A stretch of DNA of 64,000 nucleotides from Chlamydoabsidia padenii (taxonomy: Eukaryota; Mucoromycota; Mucoromycetes; Mucorales; Cunninghamellaceae), in the NCBI GenBank assembly GCA_025330725.1, contig JAIWND010000023.1, positions 310,001 through 374,000 of the forward strand, given 5' to 3'. A program made the translations under genes and the position numbers. The notes beneath the pieces are model-generated. The model was not told where the DNA came from. It saw only the letters and a list, made by a program, of their open reading frames with translations, and did not search any database. Every line of letters starts with the position of its first letter. Positions within the stretch are counted from its first letter, which is position 1. Below are positions 1-11,028 of the stretch, piece by piece.

Positions 1-1850
1 GATTAGAAAAAAAGAAAAAGAGAAAGAAACGAGGAAATAAAGAGAGCATGATTTATTGATTGACTCACAACAACCCTTTTCGAATAGCGACTTTTGATTG
101 GTCAGTGATTAACTTTAATCTCTTAAAGCGCGAAGCGGTGATTGAAATATGACAAACCAAAAAGTACAAATGGGTTTAAAATGAAATGCACTCTTTTGTT
201 GGGAAGGGATGGTGGGTCTCTTTTTATAACAAGTCAATACCACATCAAGTTGATGTTGTATAAACAGATGATGGATACATGCCATCAATGATTATCATGG
301 TCCTTACTACTCGGGTCAAAAAAAAAAGAAGGACGACCATTTTCAATCGGCGCTCTTCGGCGAAACCTGAGTGGTCGACAATTGTGAAATTTCCTTTTAC
401 ATCACTTTTGACATCTGTCTATTCAAACCTTAATCCTTACCATATTTTACTAATCGTATGTACGTATGGATCCTGCGTAAATAAAACGAGGCGAGAAGTA
501 AAGTACCATGTACATACTTTTATGATGTATAGTACAGTATTCCCAACAAAAAGTCCAGCTTTCAGGCACTCATTCAATCAAACCAAGGTTAGCGTCATAT
601 GCACCCGTCCTTTCTTTCGCATTGGCAAGCCCCCTCCCTCCAAAAAAAGGCGAAGAAAGTCTCGTTCTGTCTTTTCTGTTGCTTATCATACTAAAAAATG
701 ATAGGATTAATTGGAGGGAAAAGCGTAGTAGTAAAAGACCAGTTTCTCGATTAGAGGTCGCGCTTGCCAAATCCCGTCTGGCCTTGATTCCTTGGTCAGA
801 TTTGGGAAAAAAGACTTTGGATTTTTTTTTAAAAAACGTGAATTGCTCGTCGTGTAGACCAGCTCTGACCATGAGAGGAAATTTGCCAATGAGGAATTTC
901 ATGCAAAATCGCGTTTAAAATTTAAATTCCGACTTTGCACGGGGAGAAATATGTTGGCCGTAAATATCAGGCGAGTTCTGAAGGGGTAAGTGTTGGACGT
1001 AGGGAAGAGCACTACTCTCTTAATTGTTAGCAGATGCTAATGATTAAAATGGCGATGTGGATATCATGGCATACTTCCAACATACTTTACCGCAAAATCC
1101 AAGTACCAAGACCCTTGTGTCCGTCAGTCCAAGCTTGCGATGACTTTTACCTGATCTCTTTGCTTTCTTAAAAAAGGAACTATTTATCATACCTCACTTG
1201 GTTACCAAACTGGTGCCAATAAACCAAGTGCGTAGGTAGAACAGATATGGTCGCTGATGATTAGAAGTCTTGCATGAAAAGGAACTGTCCTACCCTTCAT
1301 TCTCTGTCGATCTTACCCTCACCTGCTCCAATACATTTGACGCTGGGTATGGATCATATTGGATGTTAGACAAAGAGAACGGATAATGCCTTTTTGTTGA
1401 AAGGGAGGGGAGAGATGGGATCATCATGATGGGTATACTACATACTTGACTGAAAAATTGGAGCAGGTGGCGGGATTTGAAAACATACCCAATGGACGGT
1501 ATTTCTTCCGAAACATTTTCCCCTCTTTCTTTTCCTTCCTTTCATTTTTTATTTTTTTTTTATTTTTTATTTTTTTCTACTCCTACCTCCCACAATAGTT
1601 ATACATTAATCCATTCAACTTGAACGTAAGAATGTCTTACTTTATTGATCAACACCACTTCTTTAATCAGTTATAACACATGCCTATGGACGATCGCTAA
1701 TCCTTGACTACTTTACACCAAAGGTAGGAGCAATAACTGCTTTTTCGCCAAGCAACTAACCACCTGTTTTAATATGTAGATGCCACTCAAGAAGTCTACT
1801 AAAGCGAATATATAGCTACGACATAGTTAACACGGATCCTTCTTTACACC
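1..1850. other. Intergenic region with dispersed-repeat copy
   Basis: No gene could be supported here. The open frames at 279-918 are low-complexity, lack splice logic and overlap one another. The stretch 808-1140 is a diverged copy of a repeat found inverted at 58.6-58.85 kb (separate entry). A GGCGGGATTTGAAA promoter-type motif lies at 1469-1484, upstream of the candidate gene at 1.85-2.4 kb. T-rich sequence fills 1520-1580. Confidence 0.6.
808..1140 (+). repeat. Dispersed repeat, copy A
   Basis: Read on the minus strand, this stretch matches 58610-58850 in three blocks: a block around the poly-A and CAATTCACGTTT (about 808-870), a block with AAAGTCGGAATTTAAATTTT (about 900-970), and a block with AAGCTTGGACTGACGGACAC (about 1111-1139). 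Spacing differs because copy B lacks about 100 bp between the last two blocks. No reading frame is kept between copies, so it looks like a non-coding repeat or a decayed mobile element. Boundaries are approximate. Confidence 0.6.
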
Positions 1851-2403
1851 ATAGGCTTTAGCATCTCGGTTGTGTCTTCCTCATTAAAGGTAAAGTACTT
1901 GTATTTTAACCTAGTAAAACAACAATGACTTACTAATGAATGATACTTTTTGTCTTTTTAAACAGGCGAAACGCTTTTGCCTGGGTCTATATCAACAACC
2001 AGTTGCGCAAGGTATTGGATTTTAACTCTGATGACTTCTCAAGTGGTTATTGAAAACAAAGCAATTTACAGGTACAGCCAAATTAAGAAAAGGTTGTTTG
2101 ATCAAAAACCATAACACGATACTAAAACTCTTATTATTTGATTCATAGGATTCTTTGGGATTGTGCATGGTAGCTTACTTGGCATTGGGGTGACATTGAT
2201 CTCTGTGCAGTATCAACGGCGGTTGGAAATTATTCCGGTGGACCCTCGACATCGACTCGACTCTTACCTATGATCAATCACAACAAAGAAAGCGAATAAA
2301 GTTAATCTTCTATGATTCTGACGTCCATGTATCTACGGGTGTGGGGAAGATAGACTTGGCTCGGGTGGTCGAAGGTCTACATTTGGTGGGGGAACAATTA
2401 TGA
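1851..2403 (+). pseudogene. Unresolved multi-exon candidate gene or remnant
   Basis: I do not recognise this gene. Phase-compatible pieces bounded by splice-like signals can be joined: one ending in AAAG at about 1890, then 1966-2011, 2072-2092, 2149-2169 and 2211-2403 (stop TGA). The last piece encodes about 64 residues including GGWKLFRWTLDID and LIFYDSDVHVSTGVGKIDLA. Two of the internal exons would be only 21 nt and one donor is weak (AG/GTTGTT). No start codon was found, and another frame through the same exons also stays open for a while. After the stop, 2440-2560 again looks codon-like. It could be a decayed gene or a real gene with exons I cannot see. Confidence 0.3.
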
Positions 2404-2690
2404 CACATGGTGGGTATTGCCTATTAGACGTTTATCACTTTGACGTTTGCTGGTGCCGAAATCAATATCTCTTATGCCATTAAAGAATCTTGTGCTGCTA
2501 TGACTGTCATCTACAATCAACGACTCAGCAAACGAAGCAAACGAAGCAAACTAGTTTTACCTGGTTCTTTAATACTCTTTAAAATAGTCTTTTTTATGAT
2601 TTATATTAGTTGTATGCAATATATATTATGTAACTTTGTGTTTAAATTCACTTGTAATAAAATAAACTTGATTAAAATTCGTCCATAATG

Positions 2691-3114
2691 TGATTCATGC
2701 ATCGATTTGATGATTAAACTCCGATCAAACCCCTTTTTCGTGTTGTCGGTGTGATGAACTTTTTTCAAGTCGATTCATGCAATAATTAGAGTAACAAAGC
2801 ATCCAAATAATTATGCGTATGTGTCGTGTAAAAACATATGGTCATTTCAATTTCATGCCTCACCAGCCAAGAGCTATCACGGTCCGGAGATGAAGCAACA
2901 TTGCGACAGTAGTAAATGACATGCATCCTAATAACCCTCTTCATGATGATAGTAAAGACATAGTATGAAGATTATATTTATTTAAAAGCAAAAGCAAGCG
3001 ATGGTAATGTAGCTTTAAAGCAGTATAAGACAAGGTAATGATAATAAAAAAAAGGTATCGTTGTTTATTTCCATATAGTAGGGTTGATACATACTAAACT
3101 AGACAGTATCTATT
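2691..3114. other. Intergenic, no gene seen
   Basis: AT-rich sequence between the candidate remnant and the 3' end of Cgi121. No coding signal, RNA gene or repeat was recognised. ATTCATGCA, one instance of the GCATGAAT element, lies near 2774. Confidence 0.5.
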
Positions 3115-3979
3115 CTAGAGTATTCCTTTGAGAGCGATGGCACCTGCGATCAAAGGCAATACTTTATCCAAATTTTTAGACTGATCCCCAAGCTGATAAT
3201 ACTACAATGACCAACACCAAGTAAAGGTTAAAGTAAGTGACAAGTACGATATAGTTCCACTCCTTTTTTTTCTTTACCTTTTGTATCCTTTTCATGTCTC
3301 TGTATTGTTCCAACTGGTCTAGTGATACGAGTTCCCCATGGATATTGTCCCGCATGAATGATTCGACCTATGAACAAAAAAAAAAGTTAGTCCCAGCTAG
3401 CCCTTTGTATGATTCTTGATCCCGTCCGTTTCTTATTCAGTGCCTTACCTCGGAAGTTGACCCACCGACCTTAATAACAAGGACTTGTTGTGATTGGTCG
3501 TTGATGCCGAAACGTCGTAACGATTGAGAGATCTATATATAAAAGAGTCAAAAGAGTAGAGATTAGTAAACTAGTACCATCATGTCCCTTTAATAACCCA
3601 CCCCGTCGACTCTATTTTGAGTACTTACATTCACAGTGTTGGAAAAGTCGAATACGATTTCAGAGTGGACGTTATGTGTCTTGAGTTGATTGTTTTGCCA
3701 GTTATGGACCGCACGGTTGACAGCAAGGAGAGCATGAAGTCTATCAAATACCTGGAAGAGAGCAAATATAAAACAAAAAGTATTAGGATTAGTTATATGG
3801 ATATGGGAAAGGTGATTGATTTCACTATATACCAAAGTAGCGTCCACCAAAGCACAGACAAGTGTAGGATCCTGTTTCAACAAGCGTTGGCGTAAATCTT
3901 CAGCATTGGTCACATTGGTGAATAAGGCAAGATGAACTTCTCCTATTTCAGGGTGAAGATCAACTGTGTGTGATTCCAT
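3115..3979 (-). CDS. CGI121: KEOPS complex subunit Cgi121 (TPRKB family)
   Basis: Small regulatory subunit of KEOPS, which makes the t6A modification at A37 of ANN-decoding tRNAs; Cgi121 binds the Bud32 kinase and tRNA. Five exons: 3979-3833, 3751-3629, 3532-3449, 3367-3278, 3201-3115, giving 176 residues, the usual family size. The chain follows human TPRKB: an acidic strand opening (LHPEIGEVHLALF), the NAEDLRQRLL helix, HALLAVNRAVHNW, SLRRFGIN, and a C-terminal LLPLI-like segment ending in the stop at 3115-3117. All introns are GT-AG and phases agree. A GGCGGCGTTTGAAA motif lies about 100 bp upstream (4075-4089, gene strand). Family assignment is by pattern from memory and is strong. Confidence 0.9.
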
Positions 3980-4074
3980 GGGTGTAAAGGGATTAAAAAG
4001 TAATAAGAGTGTGGAAGAGAAGGATAGATATATATAAAAAAAAAAGGTCGTGACTCCAGTTTGAATTTTTCAAA

Positions 4075-4089
4075 TTTTCAAACGCCGCC
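4075..4089 (-). promoter_or_regulatory. GC-box/TTTGAA motif upstream of CGI121
   Basis: On the gene strand this reads GGCGGCGTTTGAAAA, one of the recurrent promoter motifs of this window, about 100 bp before the ATG. Confidence 0.5.
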
Positions 4090-4529
4090 TTATGGAGAGC
4101 CCGCCAAAGTGTCAAAATTGGTTCCATTCCCATACATCAATGTGTATCCAAATCTGTGATCGTGTAAGGGGTCATGCTTCATATCAAAGAATAAAGTTTA
4201 TTATATTTAATCATTTCACATCTACTTTGTACGCCTTCCGGATAAACTAGACAAAGTAAAAGGAAGTGGGTTATCGGGGTTTTTAAAAATGTGCCTGATA
4301 GAAGAGGGACAAGTTTATTGAGGGGATATAATGATTTGGATATAATAGTAATAAATGAGAGGGAATCTATAAAACATGTGTTGTTTAATGGTATGCATAT
4401 CATATAAAAATAAAAGTAGTAGAGTAAGGTTAAAAGGGAAAGATCAGGACATCAAATGATTTCTATAATGGGTGGTAAATTGGGCATAAGTCAGATTGAT
4501 TGATAAATTAATCAAAGCGATTTGTAATC

Positions 4530-4680
4530 CTAGGTGGTGGTTGGTTTCTTGGGACACATCCTGTGAAGTAAAAGGCAAAAAAAAAGATGAGATTAGTCCT
4601 AATCGGGTGTTTGCATGAATTGGATCTTACATGGAGTAATGGCCTTTTTGACCACAGTGAATACAACGACCGTCAGACAT
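4530..4680 (-). CDS. 26-residue CCHC zinc-knuckle microprotein, intron-split
   Basis: Two exons, 4680-4631 and 4560-4530, joined by a GT-AG intron (4630-4561). They encode only 26 residues, and nearly half of them form a perfect CCHC zinc knuckle, C-x2-C-x4-H-x4-C (CIHCGQKGHYSMMC). The intron falls inside the knuckle, so the pattern exists only after correct splicing; this argues against chance. Zinc knuckles usually bind single-stranded RNA or DNA or proteins. A promoter-type motif lies at 4795-4808, about 115 bp upstream, with a purine-rich leader between. It is too short to appear in normal ORF surveys. No further exon is needed because the stop TAG follows PKKPTTT directly. Function unknown. 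Confidence 0.7.
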
Positions 4681-5178
4681 GATTATGAAAAGTTATAAAA
4701 GATTAAGAAGAGATAAATAAAAAGAAAAAGAAAAGAGTAATCAAGGGAAGAAGAAAGAAAGAACGAAAAAGACTATTTATACTTTTAGCATAGTGGCGGC
4801 GTTTAAATGTTTTACCCGATCTATGCCACACGTGGCCGTACTTAATTCAAATGATATCCATTCTCACTCTTTCCGTGTCACCTTCAGCACTGTAATCATT
4901 GATACAATTCGGGAAAAGCAACGTCATGTTTGATGAACTACTATATGTTTGGATTCGAAGCTTTGTTAGAGTGGGTGGGACCTTGGAGAAGGTAGCAAAG
5001 TGTCATAAAGTGATCTATTCCTAATGTAGGTATTCTCCATCAGTCAATAAAGTCATTTTATCTTATTACTTTGTTTTCTATTTTTTGACTCGATGTCATG
5101 GGATCTAATTTGTAGTTACTATACCACATTGGTCCGTTTTCGGTATAAGCGGAGTTCATTCGCCGAGGGCCTGAGCAC

Positions 5179-5220
<42 letters not shown>

Positions 5221-6177
5221 CTTCTTGCCACCTGGTACTTGCTATTTTATTAACCACGTTTCAAGAGTCTTTGACTTTTTCTTCCTTTAAAAGGTTTGAC
5301 AACACTTTCTAGTTACTGGATATCGTGTTATTACTCCACAGAGTGTATGTGACATCTACAAACATCGTCTTCTTTATTAAAGTACTTCCTTTGAATGAGA
5401 GTTACCAACAGAAATAACGATGCTTTCATTTGGATATGAGATGGAAATCTAAGAATAGTCTTGACAAGAGAAAAACAATGGGTCTTCCCCAAAATAAGAA
5501 AACGAGCAAATGAACTTTTTCTCGAGGATCTGTTATTAGATCTAGATCTTGCTCCGGGCTAGTGTCCAAATTTGATCTGACTAAATCTAGAACTTTAAAA
5601 TCTAATGACTACACCACCATAATGTCACTGCAATATGAAGTAGATGACAAATGTTGTGGATTGTCAGTTTTTGCATGAATTGAGGAGGGGACCTTGGTAG
5701 CTGAAATTTCACATCCCGCCATCGATTTTTAATCGTCCGCCCCCCCTTTTTTTTTTCTTTTTCCCAACTTTCTTTTCTTTCTTCCAAACTTTTACTTTTA
5801 TAATAACTAGACATCAACCCACGACTACCAACTGAATCCCTTTATACTTTTATACATATCTACCACACTTCTTACGACGAAGGGAACCAGTTAAATCGAC
5901 TCACGGATTCTTACTTGTACTTGACAAAAGTACTATCATATTACCAGTACTCTAAAACGACTCACCATACACACCACTGACCAATACCAGATTCCATCAC
6001 TCAACTTGCTCATCTATCATGTTTAACTATCCTCTTGACTAAGATCTAAGATTGTAAGTAATAATTCATAAAGCAGGCACTAAAGGCTCTTGTGTTTTAG
6101 TCGCCGATGAAACCTCTAACTTTTTTTTTTTTTTTTTTTTTTTTTGTTAGATCTCTCTCTTTAGCTATTTGGAGACG
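4681..6177. other. Long intergenic region with T-tract and putative 5'UTR intron
   Basis: No protein gene seen. It holds a 37-base T-tract (5181-5217), a paired GCATGAAT element (5673-5680) and CATCCCGCC element (5711-5719), and a second T-tract (6121-6145). A good donor at about 6053 (GATT/GTAAGT) and acceptors at about 6150 and 6164 suggest a leader intron for the gene starting at 6178. Confidence 0.45.
4795..4808 (+). promoter_or_regulatory. GC-box/TTTAAA motif upstream of zinc-knuckle gene
   Basis: GGCGGCGTTTAAAT, about 115 bp before the ATG at 4680, in reverse orientation to the gene. Confidence 0.45.
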
Positions 6178-6648
6178 ATGCAGATAAAAGGCTGGGCGCA
6201 TATATGTTATCTACCACCCTTTGATGATCAAGACAACTACGAAACATTCCAAGGACACGTTATCGATGAACAGACCAAGAAAGTGTATGGAATTAAAGGC
6301 CACTGGATGGATTACGACGACCCCGATAAAAACGACTGTATGGATCCTCAAGCATTCTATCGACTTGTCTTATCGGATTATTCCAGCAGACAATCGAGCT
6401 TGGTTATACGGCGGGAAATGCATAATGATATGGCAACCTTGGAAACTGATTCTATGGACGACACTCGTTTTGATCAAGCCGAGCGCACTTTCCACTTTGA
6501 ACCGACTTCATTATTGGTCCATGACAAGGCTTATCAACACTGTGAAAAGTATCTACCAGCTCTTATACGTGATAAAAAGAACAACAACGAGGTGGATGAC
6601 TGGCTGGTTATCTTGGGAACGGTCACCTTTGAAGATACTTCCAACTAG
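6178..6648 (+). CDS. Uncharacterised acidic protein, 156 residues
   Basis: One uninterrupted frame from the ATG at 6178 (MQIKGWAHICYLPPF) to TAG at 6646-6648. The frame stays open for a few codons before the ATG, back to the T-tract at 6121-6145, but no earlier ATG exists, and a leader intron ending near 6164 is likely. The protein is acidic and hydrophilic, rich in D, H and Y, with no signal peptide, membrane segment or motif I can name. A stretch GHVIDEQTKKVYGIKGHW vaguely recalls a beta-strand segment of oxysterol-binding proteins, but the diagnostic motifs of that family are absent, so I make no assignment. It lies 143 bp before the ATG of HSK3 on the same strand. Confidence 0.6.
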   Translation: MQIKGWAHICYLPPFDDQDNYETFQGHVIDEQTKKVYGIKGHWMDYDDPDKNDCMDPQAFYRLVLSDYSSRQSSLVIRREMHNDMATLETDSMDDTRFDQAERTFHFEPTSLLVHDKAYQHCEKYLPALIRDKKNNNEVDDWLVILGTVTFEDTSN

Positions 6649-6704
6649 GCTTATAGTCTTCTTATCATACGGTAACTAATAAAATACGGGCTCAGTGACT
6701 TCAG

Positions 6705-6719
6705 GACGGGATTTAAAAT
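6705..6719 (+). promoter_or_regulatory. CGGGATTTAAA motif upstream of HSK3
   Basis: GACGGGATTTAAAAT, about 75 bp before the HSK3 ATG and only about 55 bp after the stop of the preceding gene. It suggests HSK3 has its own compact promoter. Confidence 0.5.
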
Positions 6720-6790
6720 TTGGTCTGTTTGGGGGAGCTAAATTTTTCATTCTCTCTCTACACTTCTCTTCTAGACAAAATTCCAACAGT

Positions 6791-7120
6791 ATGAATCCAT
6801 CAACCACTGCAACATCCAAGAAACTTCACTATGCAAGTTTACAAACACAACTGGAACGACTCAACCAAAACATGAAACAAGTTAACAAGAACATTCAAGT
6901 GATGGCGGAACACGCACCTGCTATCCAAAATATTGGTACTTTGCACACTGCTTTGTAAGTATTAAGGGATTATATTATGATAACTCATATTCACTTCTCA
7001 CTTTTGCCCCCTCCCTCTTTTTTTTTTTTTGGTTTTGTTTTGACTAGGTCCCTTTCTGCCTCAAAAGTATTGAACCATACAAACTATCTCAAGGGACTTC
7101 CTGAACAAGATCATCAATAA
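6791..7120 (+). CDS. HSK3: DASH/Dam1 complex subunit Hsk3
   Basis: Hsk3 is one of the smallest subunits of the DASH (Dam1) ring, which couples kinetochores to microtubule plus ends in fungi. Exons 6791-6954 and 7048-7120 give 78 residues, matching the usual 65-80. The body is a coiled-coil helix (LQTQLERLNQNMKQVNKN) followed by the family hallmark IGTLHTALSLSASKVL, which spans the splice junction in the correct frame. The ATG at 6791 is the first in frame near the domain. Assignment rests on that hallmark pattern. DASH proteins are fungal-specific for practical purposes, which supports the organism call. Confidence 0.85.
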
Positions 7121-7683
7121 ACGGGGTTGGATATTAATCATATAGGGCGGCCTATGTACTGGAAATAACGACTATAAGGACATTGGTAACAAGAACAGCG
7201 CAGGGGAATACAGCATACAGGTGGCCATAGACACTAATGGTATCAACAAGCCTTTATGTATCGGAAACAAGACAACAAGATGGGTGTATTGTAAATGGAT
7301 GGTGATAAATAGTAGTGATTGGCTATATTATTAGTATAGATAGATATAAATAAATAAATAAATAAAGACCTTCCCCTGTTTTTACTTTTGTTACAGGTAC
7401 ACAATGATGACACTTAATTTTGACTTGGGGAACATTATGTCTGATAATATCTCCTATTGATCTCCACGAAGAATCGACTTGTATATGATGTAATTTCTGT
7501 CCAATTCATCGATAGGCAACATTTGATTTTTTAAAGTTTTACCTTGTACCCACCAATTCTGGCAATGATGATGATGATGAGTCTTGATAATGCTGGAGGA
7601 AAAAAAAACAGGGGCGTGATTAGAATGATATGTGTGTTGGGGGGTGGGCGAAGTAGTCTATATTGGGGAAAGGCGGCATGACG

Positions 7684-7697
7684 TTTTGAAATCCCGC
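7684..7697 (-). promoter_or_regulatory. GCGGGATTTCAAA motif upstream of HAD phosphatase
   Basis: Minus-strand reading GCGGGATTTCAAAA, about 100 bp before the ATG at 7798. Confidence 0.45.
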
Positions 7698-7797
7698 TTT
7701 CTGCTATAAATCTTGACTTTTTTTTTTCTGTCTGTCTTGGTTTCTCTTCTTTCCACACTTTATAATCAACTAATAATCAACTCTATAATATACAAAC

Positions 7798-8557
7798 ATG
7801 ACTGGCTCTGAAGTAAAGGTTCAAGTTTTTACCGACTTTGATGGAACACTCTCTCTCGATGGTAAGCATAATTATGGGAAAACCATGCCACGATGACTGA
7901 CTCACCTTCTTACTAGATACTGGTCTTCTTCTCATTGATGACCGACGCTCCATGGGTCCTGAACGTCGCCGAGTTATTGAGCACAAAATCTTGAACAATG
8001 AAATAACTTACAAGTAAGTATAATAGAAAATAAAGGAGGAGGAAGGTAAAAGAACGATACTAATATTCACTTTTGACATGTTCGTTTAGGGATGGTTTAC
8101 AAGAAATGTGGAACTCTGTTCACATTAGCTGGGAAGAAGCTTGGGCTGAATACTTGGATCGTAAGTACATGACAAGGATAGGAATAGGACATTGTTTGTA
8201 GACTAGAGGGTTTCACCCAACGTCTCATTCTTCTTTTTTGTAGACTGTAAAATTGACCCTGGATTCCCTGGTTTTTATGATTATTGCCGTGAACATAAAT
8301 TCCCTGTTACTATTATCAGCAGGTAAATGAATGACAAGAAGGATTTTGATTATCTCTCTTATTAACATGTATGTCTACTTTGATGAAATATAGTGGCCTC
8401 AAACCTCTTTTGGAAAAGATTATGACCAACTTCCTCGGTGACAAGGCAAAGGACATTGATATTGTATCCAATGATGGTAAAGTGGATGACCGAAACTGGA
8501 ACATTATCTGGCGCGATGACTCTGAATACGGTAATGACAAGTCTAGAAGTAAGTAAA

Positions 8558-8593
<36 letters not shown>

Positions 8594-8940
8594 GAGAAAT
8601 CGTCAATGGCAACAACATGAACAAAAGGGAAATAAAAAGCTAATACTTTTTTTTTTGTCTTTGATTAGCACTTCAAAAGGCTCGTGAAGCTGCCAGTGCC
8701 GATACTATCTTTGTATTCTGTGGTGATGGTGTATCTGATATTTCTGCTGCTCGTCATGCTGATGTCTTGTTTGCTCGCAAGGATCGTGATTTGGAAACCT
8801 ACTGTGTCCGGGAAAAAATTCCTTTTGTGCCTTTTGATACTTTCAAGGAAGTACAAGATGTCGTCAAGAAACTGGTGGACAAGAAGGCTGTGATTGAAAA
8901 GGACCCTAAAACTGGTTTTGCTAAAGTGATTGATATTTAG
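7798..8940 (+). CDS. HAD-superfamily phosphatase (phosphoserine phosphatase/MtnX-like)
   Basis: Soluble phosphatase of the haloacid dehalogenase superfamily, subfamily IB. Six exons: 7798-7861, 7917-8013, 8090-8160, 8244-8322, 8394-8548, 8669-8940, giving 245 residues. Motif I is DFDGTLS (residues about 14-20, nucleophile Asp), motif II is IISSG, and motif IV is GDGVSDISAA with the metal-binding aspartates. A helical cap lies between motifs I and II. Close fungal relatives are annotated as phosphoserine phosphatase-like or 2,3-diketo-5-methylthiopentyl phosphatase-like; the substrate cannot be read from sequence. The fifth intron contains a (TA)n run at 8561-8587. Confidence 0.85.
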
Positions 8941-10257
8941 ATTATAGATAGAATCGTTTTTTTTATTATTACCCCCCTTATTACACATTATCCTAAATAA
9001 ATACTATATCTGCTTTTTTTTACTAAAACTTGAATAAACACTGCCATGATGAGTGATATTTTACTGTACATACTATCTATGATGATTATCATGAACCTTC
9101 TTTTATCGATTGTGCGGTGTTAACTTTGATGTAGGTAGACTGATATCATAGGAATACCCCCTCTCTCTCTCTCCCATCGATGGCAGGGGCAAAGACGATT
9201 TGACAATACTAATCGACTCCGCTCGATATGGATTCTGCTTGTTCATTTGGATACATAGATGCACGTCTACGATGACAAACTAATACATGTACCAAATGGT
9301 CATGATTTATAAACAAAATGACACCGATACTATCAGGATATCTACTATGATCTTTCTCTATCACTCTTTGCATTGTAGATAGAGGAGGGAATAAGTTAAA
9401 ACGCAGACATCGGCGATAAAATTTGTGGTCGGGATCCTTTTTTTTTTTTTTTCTCTCTCTTCTTAATCCTCTTCTCTTATTCCCATGTACCTCTCTGTAT
9501 TTTAAAAAGCACCTTCATTCCTTCTTATACAAATGCAACAACAATAAAAACACCCACGCAACTGCTTTTGTAACTTCTCCGTCTCGCCTTACTTTTTACC
9601 TCTTCGGCAAAAGTAGCATCAGTGCACTTTGTAAGTATCATAAATGTATATTCATATATCATGATATTAATAAAAGCTTTGTTTATATCTAGTAGACAAA
9701 AAACCTTCAGATATTATCAGCAGCTGAAAACTACTGGCCAAGACATTAGACGGCGATGGGACTAATCAAAGGTGGACAACAACAGCGGGTTATATGAAGC
9801 GTGAAGCGGATTATGACGAATATCTTTGAATTCATCAGTTGGTGTGGATCTATTTTAATGACCCTTCTTTATCGACAAATAGCAGCAGCAGCATAGGGTA
9901 TACTAATGCAGGGCTCTATCCATGTACTCGGAAACGCCATAGTTTGTCAATAAATCACCACTGTCCTAACAACCATGGAATGTATCTGACTAGTGATTGG
10001 CAAGTTTAATTAAACGTGGGGGAGAAGATTGGATTAACAATTGGTATAATGACATACGACTCGGCCATCTTGGCCAACAATACCAACTGATAAGCTAATT
10101 ATCGTGCACTCGAGGCTCTGATCAGGGTAAATTCAGGTACAGAAAAAAAGAAAACCACATGTGACTTTGGCGGGATTTGAAACCAACATACACTTCTTTT
10201 GACTTTTTGCAGGATCAACTTTTTTGTTTTTCTTCCTCTATCACATACCCTTTTATC
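8941..10257. other. Intergenic region with possible spliced short-ORF transcript
   Basis: No convincing protein gene. Around 9409-9440 are promoter-like elements (CGGCGATAAAATTT and GGTCGGGATCC), followed by a C/T-rich leader, a strong donor at about 9631 (GTAAGT), an acceptor TATCTAG at about 9693, then only short frames of 11-25 codons and an AATAAA at about 9948. It may be a spliced non-coding transcript or a decayed gene. Confidence 0.35.
10169..10182 (+). promoter_or_regulatory. GGCGGGATTTGAAA motif upstream of RPP1
   Basis: Exact GGCGGGATTTGAAA, about 90 bp before a leader intron (10258-10338) of the ribosomal protein P1 gene. Confidence 0.55.
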
Positions 10258-10342
10258 GTAAGTGCATCCATCCATCCATCCATTCATCCATCTCTTCGTA
10301 TCATCCATCATATGAACTAACCTTTTATTCACTTTTAGGGAA

Positions 10343-10854
10343 ATGTCTGCTGAACTCGCCGTTGTGTACGCTGCTCTTATCCTCCAAGACGATAACGTTG
10401 AAATCACCGTACGTACATTATACCCATAAAAAAGGAACAGGAAGGGGACTAATGACATGACAATACCTAGACTAACGATTCCTCTCTCTTTTTTATGAAT
10501 TCGACGTGTATAGTCTGACAAGCTCCAAACCCTTGTCAAGGCTGCTGGTATCGATGTTGAACCCATCTGGTTCTCTTTGTACGCCAAGGCCCTCCAAGGT
10601 CAAAACCTCGGTGAACTCCTCTTGAACGTCGGTGCCCCTGGTGCTGGCCCTGCCGTCGCTGCTGGTGGTGCTGCCGCTGGTGGTGCTGCTGATGCTCCTG
10701 CTGAAGAAGCCAAGGAAGAAGAAAAGGAAGAATCTGACGACGTAAGTAGTGATGAAGAAAAGGATCACCTCTTTGTGAATAGACCCCCTTTTTTGATATT
10801 GACACACCTTGTTTTTTTTATGTATAGGATATGGGCTTCGGTCTCTTCGATTAA
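10343..10854 (+). CDS. RPP1: 60S acidic ribosomal protein P1
   Basis: Stalk protein of the large ribosomal subunit; P1/P2 dimers recruit translation factors. Coding exons 10343-10408, 10514-10741, 10828-10854 give 106 residues, the standard size. The N-terminal helical dimerisation domain begins [17 protein letters not shown]. It is followed by an Ala/Gly-rich hinge (about 63-87), a run of E/K, and the near-universal tail DDMGFGLFD, whose last codons lie in a tiny third exon. An intron also splits the 5' leader (10258-10338, GTAAGT...TTTTAG). Codon use is strongly biased (GGT, GCT, AAG, CTC), as expected for a highly expressed gene. Confidence 0.97.
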
Positions 10855-11028
10855 ACACTTTAATCAAGTCATATATACATCCCCTTCAACCTTCTATAAT
10901 AAAAATTATGTTGTCTTTTATTGTCAATTGATAATGTGATAATATATATATATATATATAATATACTAAACATGTGGGGACTAGATGTGTATAAAAAAAA
11001 TAGAGGGAGGTAATGGTAGTGATGGTGA

